From: Solirubrobacteraceae bacterium
GTDB taxonomy: Bacteria; Actinomycetota; Thermoleophilia; Solirubrobacterales; Solirubrobacteraceae
Direction: 5' to 3'
Assembly (NCBI GenBank): GCA_024710825.1
Contig: JANJUA010000057.1
Span: 1 to 5,463, forward strand
DNA: 5,463 nucleotides
Part shown: in pieces, positions 1 through 5,463 of the stretch
Layout: the number at the start of each line of letters is the position of its first letter
Numbering within the stretch: position 1 is the stretch's first letter
The notes under the pieces: model-generated
Database searches by the model: none
The model's input: only the letters and a program-made list of their open reading frames with translations
Told to the model about the DNA's origin: nothing
Program-made: the position numbers and the translations under genes

Positions 1-2
1 CG

Positions 3-3000
3 ATGCGGGACTATGCGAAGACCATCCGTGAGCGCGTCGTCGTCTTCGACGGCGGCATGGGCGCCACCCTCGAGCAGTTCGACCTCACCTCCGAGGACTA
101 CGGCGGGCTGCCGGGCAAGTGCCACGAGGCGCTGGTCCTGCACCGGCCCGACGTCATCGTCGGCGTGCACGAGTCGTTCGCCGAGGCGGGCGCCGACGTC
201 GTCCAGACCGACACCTTCCAGGCCAGCCGCCTGAAGCTCGACGAGTGGGGACTGGCCGACCACACGCTCGAGATCAACCGGCGCGCCGCCGAGATCGCCC
301 GCCAGGCGGTCGGTGAGGAGCGCTTCGTCGCCGGCTCGATCGGGCCCACCGGCTTCCTCCCCGCGTCCGACGACCCGACGCTGGGCAACATGCCGTTCCG
401 CCGGCTCGTCGAGGTATTCGAGGAGCAGGCGCGCGGGCTGCTGACCGGCGGCGTCGACCTGATCGTCATCGAGACGGTGCAGGACATCCTCGAGGCCAAG
501 GCGGCGATCTTCGGCGCCCGCGAGGCGTTCGCGTCCGTCGGCCGCAGCGTCCCGATCCAGGTCTCCGTCTCGCTGCTTCCCAACGGCGGCAAGATGCTGC
601 TGGGCACCGACATCGACGCGGTCCTCACCACGCTCGAGGCGCTGAAGGTCGACACGATCGGCCTGAACTGCTCCACCGGCCCCGAGGACATGCGCGACGC
701 GATCCGCTTCCTCGGCGAGCACTCGCCGCTGCCCGTCTCGTGCATCCCCAACGCCGGGCTGCCGCTCCAGGGGCCTGACGGCGAGACGATCTTCCCCGAG
801 GAGCCGGCCCCCCTGGCCGCCACGCTCGGCGACTTCGTCGAGCGCTACGGCGTGTCGATCGTCGGCGGCTGCTGCGGCACGACGCCCGACCACATCCGCG
901 CGATCGCCGAGCGCTGCCGCGACCACGCCATCTCCCCGCGCCCCGCGCCGCGGCCGCCGCGCATGTCGAGCATGATCGCGGCGACGCCTCTGGCGCAGGA
1001 GCCCGCGCCGACGCTCGTCGGCGAACGCGTCAACTCGCAGGGATCGCGCAAGGCCAAGGAGCTGCTGCTCGCCAACGACTACGACGGCCTCGTGCAGGTG
1101 GCCGAGGACCAGGTCGAGGGCGGCGCGCACATCCTCGATCTCTGCGTCGCGCTCACCGAGCGCTCCGACGAGGACGTGCAGATGGCGGAGGTCGCCAAGC
1201 GCGTCTCGCTGTCGCAGCCCACGCCGCTCCAGGTCGACTCCACCGAGCCGGAGGTGATCGCCAGGACGCTCGACCAGATCCCCGGTCGCGCGATCGTCAA
1301 CTCGATCAACCTCGAGGCCGGCCGCGCCAAGGCCGACACCGTCATCCCGCTCGCCATCCAGCACGGCGCCGCGCTGATCGCGCTGACCATCGACGAGGTC
1401 GGCATGGCGAAGACCCCCGAGCGCAAGGTCGAGATCGCCCAGCGCATCCACCAGATCGCCTGCGAGGAGCACGGGCTCGACCCGGAGCTGCTGATCTTCG
1501 ACGTGCTCACGTTCACGCTCACGACCGGCGACGAGGAGTGGCGCCCGTCCGCGGTCGCCACCATCGAGGGCATCCGCGCCGTCAAGGCGGCGCTGCCCGG
1601 CGTCAAGACGTCACTCGGCGTGTCGAACGTCTCCTTCGGCGTCTCGCCCCGCGCCCGCGCGGTGCTGAACTCGGTCTTCCTGCACCACTGCGTCGAGGCC
1701 GGGCTCGACCTGGCGATGGTCAACCCGAACCACATCACCCCGTACGGGGAGATCGGCGACGAGGACCGTGCCTACGCCGACGACCTGGTGTTCAACCGCC
1801 GTGAGGACGCGCTCGAGCGCTTCATCGGGCACTTCGAGTCCCAGGGCGAGGAGGCCGAGGCGGAGAAGGCGGACCCGACGGCGGGCATGGAGCCCGAGGA
1901 GGCCCTGCACTTCCACATCCTGCGCCGCAAGAAGGACGGCGTGGAGGACTGGATCGACGCATCCGTCGAGAAGATCGGCGCCGTCCCGACGCTCAACGAC
2001 GTGCTGCTGCCGGCGATGAAGGAGGTCGGCGACAAGTTCGGCGCCGGCGAGCTCATCCTGCCGTTCGTGCTCCAGAGCGCCGAGGTGATGAAGCGCGCCG
2101 TCGCGCGGCTGGAGAACTACCTCGACAAGATCGAGGGCTACACGAAGGGCACGATCGTCCTGGCCACTGTGTTCGGCGACGTGCACGACATCGGCAAGTC
2201 GCTGGTCAACACGATCCTCACCAACAACGGCTACACCGTCGTCGACCTCGGCAAGCAGGTTCCGATCGGCACGATCCTCGACGCCGCGCAGGAGCACGAC
2301 GCGACCGCGATCGGGCTCTCCGCCCTGCTCGTCTCCACGTCGAAGCAGATGCCGCTGGCGATCCAGGAGCTGCACGAGCGCAAGCTGCCCTTCCCGGTGC
2401 TCATCGGCGGGGCGGCGATCAACCGCGACTTCGGCTCGCGGGCGCTGTACCCGAAGGGCCGCGAGTCCGACGAGGTCTACGAGCCGGGCGTCTTCTACTG
2501 CAAGGACGCCTTCGAGGGCCTCGCCAAGATGGACCGGATAATCGATCCGGAGGCGCGCGAGCAGCTCGTCGCCGACACCCGCGCGATGGCGCACAAGCTG
2601 CGCGCGAAGGGACCGGAGCCGGAGGAGCTGCCGACCGACGACGCCAGCGTCCGCTCGGAGGCGAGCGTCACGAACCCCGTGCCGGAGCCGCCGTTCTGGG
2701 GCGTGCGCGAGATCGCCGTCGACCTGGACGAGGTGTTCCCGCATCTCGACACGCACGTGCTGTTCAAGCTCCACTGGGGCGGGCGCGGCGTGAAGGGCGA
2801 GGAGTGGCGCAAGCTCGTCGGCGAGGACTTCCAGCCGCGGCTCGAGCGCATGTGGGCCGAGCAGGACTACCTGCATCCGCGGGCCAAGCTCGGCTACTTC
2901 CCGTGCTTCAGCGAGGGCAACGAGCTCGTCGTGCTCGACCCGGACGATCGCGAGACCGAGCTGGAGCGCTTCGTCTTCCCGCGCCAGCCGAAGCACTCCC

Positions 3001-3506
3001 GGATCTGCCTCGCCGACTTCTACCGGCCGAGGAGCTCGTCCGAGCTGGACGTCGTCGCGTTCCAGGCGGTCACCGCCGGGGACGAGGTGACCGAGCTGAT
3101 GGCGAGGCTAGAGCGCGAGGGCGAGTTCGCCGAGCAGCTCTTCACCCACGGCCTCGGCGTGCAGACCGCCGAGGGCATGGCGGAGTGGCTGCACGCGCGG
3201 ATCCGCGACGACCTCGGCATCGAGTCCGACCAGGGCCGGCGCTGGTCGTGGGGCTATCCCGCGTGCCCCGAGCAGTCCGAGCTGGAGAAGTTCTTCCGGA
3301 TCATGGACGCGCCGTCGATCGGCCTGCGGCTGTCCGGCGGCCACGCGCTGGAGCCGGAGCAGTCGACGGTGGCGATCGTCGCCCACCACCCGCAGGCGGT
3401 CTACTTCGGCATGAAGTCGGGCTTCCTGCCGGAGGGCAAGGCGGGCGACGACATCATCAAGGGCTCGGACCGGGACGCGACGCTGCGGCAGGTTCCGGCG
3501 GCCTGA
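3..3506 (+). CDS. metH: Cobalamin-dependent methionine synthase (5-methyltetrahydrofolate--homocysteine methyltransferase)
   Basis: Cytoplasmic enzyme that moves a methyl group from 5-methyltetrahydrofolate to homocysteine through enzyme-bound cobalamin, giving methionine. The 1167-residue product is slightly shorter than E. coli MetH (about 1227) and carries all modules. The homocysteine domain (about 1-310) has the DGGMG start motif at 16-20 and zinc ligands Cys223 (GLNCSTGP), Cys290 and Cys291 (GGCCGTTP). The pterin-binding barrel (about 337-605) has VGERVN at 339-344, NSIN at 433-436 and GVSN ending at Asn542. The B12 cap helices span about 636-713. The B12 domain (about 714-850) has DVHDIG with Asp726, cobalt-ligand His728 and Gly731, then Ser773-x-Leu775 and the GG at 802-803. 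The AdoMet-binding reactivation domain (about 896-1155) has R1080-WSWGYPACP. Only two bases precede the ATG, so the start and any upstream riboswitch cannot be checked; the N-terminal length fits the family. Oddities: DLC replaces the usual DxN in the pterin site, and the 3' end overlaps the convergent transporter gene. Confidence 0.97.
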   Translation: MRDYAKTIRERVVVFDGGMGATLEQFDLTSEDYGGLPGKCHEALVLHRPDVIVGVHESFAEAGADVVQTDTFQASRLKLDEWGLADHTLEINRRAAEIARQAVGEERFVAGSIGPTGFLPASDDPTLGNMPFRRLVEVFEEQARGLLTGGVDLIVIETVQDILEAKAAIFGAREAFASVGRSVPIQVSVSLLPNGGKMLLGTDIDAVLTTLEALKVDTIGLNCSTGPEDMRDAIRFLGEHSPLPVSCIPNAGLPLQGPDGETIFPEEPAPLAATLGDFVERYGVSIVGGCCGTTPDHIRAIAERCRDHAISPRPAPRPPRMSSMIAATPLAQEPAPTLVGERVNSQGSRKAKELLLANDYDGLVQVAEDQVEGGAHILDLCVALTERSDEDVQMAEVAKRVSLSQPTPLQVDSTEPEVIARTLDQIPGRAIVNSINLEAGRAKADTVIPLAIQHGAALIALTIDEVGMAKTPERKVEIAQRIHQIACEEHGLDPELLIFDVLTFTLTTGDEEWRPSAVATIEGIRAVKAALPGVKTSLGVSNVSFGVSPRARAVLNSVFLHHCVEAGLDLAMVNPNHITPYGEIGDEDRAYADDLVFNRREDALERFIGHFESQGEEAEAEKADPTAGMEPEEALHFHILRRKKDGVEDWIDASVEKIGAVPTLNDVLLPAMKEVGDKFGAGELILPFVLQSAEVMKRAVARLENYLDKIEGYTKGTIVLATVFGDVHDIGKSLVNTILTNNGYTVVDLGKQVPIGTILDAAQEHDATAIGLSALLVSTSKQMPLAIQELHERKLPFPVLIGGAAINRDFGSRALYPKGRESDEVYEPGVFYCKDAFEGLAKMDRIIDPEAREQLVADTRAMAHKLRAKGPEPEELPTDDASVRSEASVTNPVPEPPFWGVREIAVDLDEVFPHLDTHVLFKLHWGGRGVKGEEWRKLVGEDFQPRLERMWAEQDYLHPRAKLGYFPCFSEGNELVVLDPDDRETELERFVFPRQPKHSRICLADFYRPRSSSELDVVAFQAVTAGDEVTELMARLEREGEFAEQLFTHGLGVQTAEGMAEWLHARIRDDLGIESDQGRRWSWGYPACPEQSELEKFFRIMDAPSIGLRLSGGHALEPEQSTVAIVAHHPQAVYFGMKSGFLPEGKAGDDIIKGSDRDATLRQVPAA
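3457..3506. other. Convergent 3' overlap of metH and the transporter gene
   Basis: The metH stop codon (TGA, 3504-3506) lies inside the transporter reading frame, and the transporter stop (TCA on the plus strand, 3457-3459) lies inside metH. The two genes therefore share 50 bp in antiparallel orientation. I see no intrinsic-terminator hairpin with a U-run on either side, so both transcripts probably extend into the opposing gene. The overlap falls in the non-conserved C-terminal tails of both proteins, which makes it plausible rather than a frame error. Confidence 0.85.
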
Positions 3507-4359
3507 CCGGGTTGCGGCGGGCCATCGCGTAGGCGAAGAGCCCGCCGGTGGCGAACATGAACGCGCTGTAGACGGCGGCGGGGATCGTGAAGACCGCCGC
3601 GATGCTCGCGCCGACGGCGATCGCCAGGGTCGAGTTGTGCACGCCGAGCTCGATGGCGATCGCGGTGGCCTGCGGGTCGTCGAGGCGCGCGAGCTTCGCC
3701 AGCGCGAAGGAGATCGTCATCGCGGCGAGGTTCAGCGTCAGCACGGCGCCGGCGAGGTCGGAGACGTGCTCGAGGACCGTGTCGTGCTCGGCGGCCACCG
3801 CGCCGGCGACCACCGCGACGAACGTGGCCATGGCGACGCGCCTGGCGGCGGCGTAGACGTCCTCGCGGCCGCCCGGGGGCCAGCGGCGGCGCAGGGCCAT
3901 CCCGGCCGCCAGCGGCACGATCGTGATGACGAAGACGCGGACGACGACGCCGAGCATGCCGGGATCCTCGGCGCCCGTGACGCCGAAGCGCTCGCTGCCC
4001 AGGCCCAGGAACAGCGGCACGGTGACGACGGCGGCGAGGCTCGAGATCGCCGTCATCGTGACGCTGAGCGCCGTGTCGCCGCGGGCGAGGTGCGTGAGGA
4101 AGTTCGCCATCGTGCCCCCGGGCGACGCGCCGAGCAGCACGAGCCCGACGGCCAGCTCCGGCGGCAGGGCGAACAGCTCGGCGATGGAGAACGCCAGCAG
4201 CGGAGAGATGACGAGCAGGTTGGCGAGGCCCACGCCGACGCCTCGCGGCATGCGCGCCACGCGGCGGAAGTCCCCGGTCGTCAGCGACAGCCCGAGCGTG
4301 ACCATGATCAGCGCCAGGGCGACCGGGAGGACGACGGAGGCGACGACCGACTCCTCCAT
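3457..4359 (-). CDS. Bile acid:sodium symporter (BASS/SBF) family transporter
   Basis: Predicted inner-membrane, sodium-coupled secondary carrier of the bile acid:sodium symporter family. The substrate cannot be told from sequence; bacterial members carry bile acids, pantothenate, keto acids or other organic anions. From the ATG at 4359 it is 300 residues, the usual family length, with about nine or ten hydrophobic segments beginning at residue 8. Family marks are LALIMVTLGLSL in the first helix, LGASPGGTMAN (77-86) with THLARGDTALSV in the broken core helix, and IELGVHNSTLAIAVG (236-250) in the second crossed helix. Glu237 and Asn242 sit where sodium ligands lie in solved homologues; His241 stands where ASBT structures have Gln. 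The frame is open to a GTG at 4494, with further ATGs at 4470 and 4443, adding an Arg/Pro-rich, non-membrane N-terminus that does not look like family sequence. The 4359 ATG lacks a clear Shine-Dalgarno, so the start is moderately sure. The last 16 residues are encoded opposite the end of metH. Confidence 0.9.
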   Translation of the reverse strand: MEESVVASVVLPVALALIMVTLGLSLTTGDFRRVARMPRGVGVGLANLLVISPLLAFSIAELFALPPELAVGLVLLGASPGGTMANFLTHLARGDTALSVTMTAISSLAAVVTVPLFLGLGSERFGVTGAEDPGMLGVVVRVFVITIVPLAAGMALRRRWPPGGREDVYAAARRVAMATFVAVVAGAVAAEHDTVLEHVSDLAGAVLTLNLAAMTISFALAKLARLDDPQATAIAIELGVHNSTLAIAVGASIAAVFTIPAAVYSAFMFATGGLFAYAMARRNPVRPPEPAAASRPGPSP

Positions 4360-4367
4360 ATCGATGA

Positions 4368-4373
4368 ACGCTA
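4368..4373 (-). promoter_or_regulatory. Candidate -10 hexamer just upstream of the transporter start
   Basis: On the minus strand the hexamer TAGCGT, which fits the actinobacterial TANNNT -10 pattern, ends nine bases before the ATG at 4359. If used, it would give a nearly leaderless transcript, which would fit the lack of a Shine-Dalgarno there. No recognisable -35 lies 17-18 bases upstream. A single hexamer match is weak evidence. Confidence 0.22.
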
Positions 4374-4410
4374 CCGTTTCCGGACCCTGCGCGCTGCCGG
4401 TCGCCGGCGG

Positions 4411-4422
4411 CGCACGCGTGCG
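4411..4422. repeat. 12-base perfect palindrome
   Basis: CGCACGCGTGCG is its own reverse complement and lies 51 bases upstream of the preferred transporter start, directly after the 17-bp hairpin in transcription order. It could be a dimeric-regulator operator or an extra RNA stem. In DNA this rich in CG dinucleotides, short palindromes also arise by chance, so function is unproven. Confidence 0.3.
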
Positions 4423-4424
4423 AA

Positions 4425-4462
4425 CTTCCGAGGGCCTCGCCATCCGGCGAGACCCTCGGAAG
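4425..4462 (-). terminator. 17-bp hairpin between the GIY-YIG gene and the transporter (U-less terminator or leader stem)
   Basis: The arms 4425-4441 and 4446-4462 are complementary over all 17 positions around a 4-base loop (GGAT in minus-strand RNA). The only non-Watson-Crick position is 4435/4452: it is a G-U pair in minus-strand RNA but a C-A mismatch in plus-strand RNA, which points to the minus strand as the transcribed one. It starts 60 bases after the GIY-YIG stop codon and ends 65 bases before the preferred transporter ATG. The following bases (TTCGCACG) contain no U-run, so as a terminator it would be the U-less type reported from high-GC actinobacteria. Otherwise it would be a structured leader element of the transporter mRNA. 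The hairpin itself is certain; the role is not. Confidence 0.5.
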
Positions 4463-4469
4463 CGCTCCA

Positions 4470-4493
4470 TGCCTTCCCTGGAGGAAGAAGGCA
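4470..4493 (-). other. Second, smaller hairpin in the transporter upstream region
   Basis: TGCCTTC (4470-4476 on the plus strand) pairs perfectly with GAAGGCA (4487-4493) around a 10-base loop. The loop can also form a competing TTCC/GGAA stem (4474-4477 with 4483-4486). In minus-strand order it comes just before the 17-bp hairpin, separated by 7 bases. The minus-strand AGGGAAGG here is purine-rich and ends one base before the alternative ATG at 4470, too close to act as a normal ribosome binding site for it. Confidence 0.4.
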
Positions 4494-4500
4494 CGCTGCG

Positions 4501-4506
4501 ACGCTA
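4501..4506 (-). promoter_or_regulatory. Second TAGCGT -10-like hexamer, after the GIY-YIG gene
   Basis: The same TAGCGT hexamer found next to the transporter start occurs here on the minus strand, 17 bases after the GIY-YIG stop codon and in the least GC-rich stretch of the gap (4505-4525, including ACCTAAAGTTCA). If it is the -10, transcription would begin near 4494 and both hairpins would lie at the 5' end of the leader. No good -35 is visible. Its TAG is also the in-frame stop that limits the transporter reading frame upstream. Confidence 0.2.
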
Positions 4507-4522
4507 GCCACGAACCTAAAGT

Positions 4523-4783
4523 TCAGACGAAGGCGGGCGGGTGCGCTGCCGCGAGGGCGAGCTTCGCCGCGCGCGGCAGGCGCTTGATGCGGGCCTCCTC
4601 GCGCATCGCGGCCGAGCGGTCGGGCATCGGCAGCGCGGCGGCCAGCACGACGGGGCGCCGGCTCGCGGTGTAGCGGGCGCCGCGCCCGGCGGCGTGCGCG
4701 GCGAGCCTGCGGTCGAGATCGTTCGTCCAGCCGCAGTAGAGCGTGCCGTCCCGGCAGCGCAGCAGGTACACCCAGGCTTCCAC
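4523..4783 (-). CDS. Small GIY-YIG domain protein, UPF0213/YhbQ-like
   Basis: A single-domain GIY-YIG protein of the short UPF0213 type. The fold is that of homing-endonuclease and UvrC nuclease domains; the cellular role of these stand-alone proteins is poorly defined, with DNA processing or repair usually proposed. From the GTG at 4783 it has 86 residues. The GIY half is VYLL (5-8), the YIG half LYCG (15-18), and the catalytic-type Arg lies in DLDRRLAAH (22-30). Next come GRGARYTASRRPVVL and the conserved metal-binding-type Glu63 in EEARIKRL. I prefer 4783 because family members begin only a few residues before the first motif. A GTG at 4819 in the same frame would add 12 residues (MRNPLVRGEDRR) and has a GGGTGAG-like sequence rather far upstream. 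The gene lies 115 bases (or 79 with the longer start) after the repeat-protein gene on the same strand and may be cotranscribed with it. Confidence 0.88.
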   Translation of the reverse strand: MEAWVYLLRCRDGTLYCGWTNDLDRRLAAHAAGRGARYTASRRPVVLAAALPMPDRSAAMREEARIKRLPRAAKLALAAAHPPAFV

Positions 4784-4898
4784 GCGACGGTCTTCGCCGC
4801 GGACGAGCGGGTTCCTCACCGCGACGTCCGCTCACCCGCCGCGGCCGGGGACCGCGGACGCCCCACGACGCCGGCGCACTCGCCCCGCCGTGGCGCGA
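4784..4898 (-). other. Spacer between the repeat-protein gene and the GIY-YIG gene, with a weak CCGCGG hairpin
   Basis: This short gap contains two CCGCGG copies (4839-4844 and 4852-4857) that can pair as a 6-bp stem around a 7-base loop. They have no following U-run. An imperfect CACG/CGTG-centred inverted pair flanks 4859-4896. Given the base composition these are weak signals and may not stop transcription. If the GIY-YIG gene starts at 4819, bases 4784-4819 are coding. No other gene is visible here. Confidence 0.3.
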
Positions 4899-5462
4899 TC
4901 ACCGGGGGACGCGCACGATGTCGGCCCGCCCGCCGCGGCGGGGCACGCGGGTGACGTAGGCGAACGCGTCGTCGAGCGCGGTCGCGTGGAGCGTGCGGCG
5001 GGCCGGGCGGATGCGGCCGTTGCGGTCCTCGGGTCGCCGCCCCTGACCGGTGCGGCCGTGGCCGCGGCCCCCGTCCCGGCCGCCGACGCCGCGGAGCCGC
5101 AGCAGCGTGCGACCTGCCGCGCCCGGCTCGGCGCGGCCGAGCACGAGCTGCTGACGGAGGTTCGTCAGACGGACGTAGAGGAGACGGTCGCCGCGCACCG
5201 TGGGCTCGGCGAGCAACTCGCCGCGGCGGCCGTCGCGCAGCGTGACGGGCACCGCGTCCGGGGTGGCGAGGTCGAGCGAGAGGATCGTGCTGGCGCGGGT
5301 CGTGGCAGCGGCCCATACGAGGCGGTCGCCGTCCAGGCTGGGGCGGCTCAGGCTGCCGGCGCCCGAGGCGGTCGCGACGACGCGGGGCGGCGCCCCGATG
5401 TCGGCGAGGTCCGCGACGACGATGCGATCCGGCCCGGGCGCGCGCCAGGCGAGCCGGCGGGC
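4899..5462 (-). CDS. C-terminal part of a beta-propeller-like repeat protein (5' end beyond the window)
   Basis: The frame is open from the right edge of the window to the TGA at 4899-4901, giving 187 residues; the N-terminus lies outside. I cannot assign a family. The product has blade-like repeats: RPSLDGDRLVWAA (40-52), EPTVRGDRLLYVR (86-98) and a decayed HATALDDAFAYVT (159-171). Each is followed by a polar turn and a hydrophobic strand (TILSLDL, QLVLGR, ADIVRVP). A fourth may be cut at the edge (RLAWRAPGPDRIVVADL, 3-19). This G-D-R-L-hydrophobic-W/Y pattern resembles WD40-like or TolB-type propellers, which often serve as periplasmic or secreted binding scaffolds; no signal peptide can be assessed. 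Residues 124-153 are a Gly/Arg-rich insert between the last two repeats. Overlapping minus-strand frames here read as Arg/Pro-rich nonsense, whereas this frame has G/C in almost every third position. Confidence 0.75.
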   Translation of the reverse strand, partial: ARRLAWRAPGPDRIVVADLADIGAPPRVVATASGAGSLSRPSLDGDRLVWAAATTRASTILSLDLATPDAVPVTLRDGRRGELLAEPTVRGDRLLYVRLTNLRQQLVLGRAEPGAAGRTLLRLRGVGGRDGGRGHGRTGQGRRPEDRNGRIRPARRTLHATALDDAFAYVTRVPRRGGRADIVRVPR

Positions 5463-5463
5463 C

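Noticed and set aside
1..2. Possible cobalamin or SAM riboswitch upstream of metH
   Set aside because: Such elements are common before metH-type genes, but only two bases precede the start codon here, so nothing can be claimed.
98..823. Minus-strand Ser/Arg-rich frame opposite the metH homocysteine domain
   Set aside because: Antisense shadow with no family resemblance; the zinc-binding homocysteine domain on the plus strand accounts for this stretch.
1611..2996. Long minus-strand open frame (461 codons) opposite metH
   Set aside because: It is the antisense shadow of a strongly conserved metH region in GC-rich DNA. Its product is Leu/Arg/Asp/His-rich with no recognisable domain, and metH explains the sequence fully.
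4506..4523. Small GAAC/GTTC inverted repeat right after the GIY-YIG stop codon
   Set aside because: Only four base pairs around a five-base loop, with no following U-run, so it is too weak to call a terminator.
3637..4587. Plus-strand open frame of 316 codons opposite the transporter
   Set aside because: The product is repetitive Arg/Gly/His/Asp low-complexity typical of antisense frames in GC-rich genes. The minus-strand frame has clear BASS-family motifs and membrane helices.
4371..4835. Minus-strand frame of 154 codons across the GIY-YIG gene and the gap
   Set aside because: It is a different frame of the same strand as the GIY-YIG gene, Arg/Ala/Pro-rich without motifs, and it runs through the hairpin region. 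The GIY-YIG frame is clearly the real one.
4816..5316. Minus-strand frame of 166 codons, Arg/Pro/His-rich
   Set aside because: It is the out-of-frame shadow of the propeller-like gene, and its composition is not that of a folded protein. The neighbouring frame has regular repeats and G/C third positions.

Overview
This is a chromosomal stretch from a very GC-rich bacterium (about 70% G+C by eye, with nearly every third codon position G or C). Codon use and the actinobacterial flavour of the proteins suggest a high-GC actinomycete relative, perhaps Thermoleophilia/Solirubrobacterales. That lineage guess is inference and cannot be fixed from this window. There is no sign of a mobile element, CRISPR array, tRNA or rRNA.

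Layout. Bases 3-3506 (+) hold an essentially full-length cobalamin-dependent methionine synthase (metH), with all four classical modules in order: homocysteine, folate, B12 and reactivation. Facing it on the minus strand are three genes, listed in their transcription order from right to left. The first is the 3' part of a gene running off the right edge, which looks like a beta-propeller-type repeat protein (4899-5462). The second is a small GIY-YIG (UPF0213/YhbQ-like) protein (4523-4783, or to 4819). The third is a bile acid:sodium symporter (BASS/SBF) family membrane transporter (3457-4359, possibly longer). The transporter and metH converge and overlap tail to tail by 50 bp, so each transcript is antisense to the other at its 3' end.

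The non-coding part worth attention is the 163-base gap between the GIY-YIG gene and the transporter (4360-4522). It holds a perfect 17-bp hairpin whose single non-Watson-Crick position is G-U only when read as minus-strand RNA, a second 7-bp hairpin, a 12-base perfect palindrome and two copies of a TAGCGT -10-like hexamer. Either it is a structured leader of the transporter, or it combines a U-less terminator for the GIY-YIG gene with a near-leaderless transporter promoter.

How the genes work together: metH remakes methionine from homocysteine. The transporter is probably a sodium-coupled carrier of an unknown organic anion. Nothing in the sequence links the minus-strand genes functionally to metH. 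I see no convincing undescribed multi-gene system here; the best candidate for something new is the structured transporter leader.
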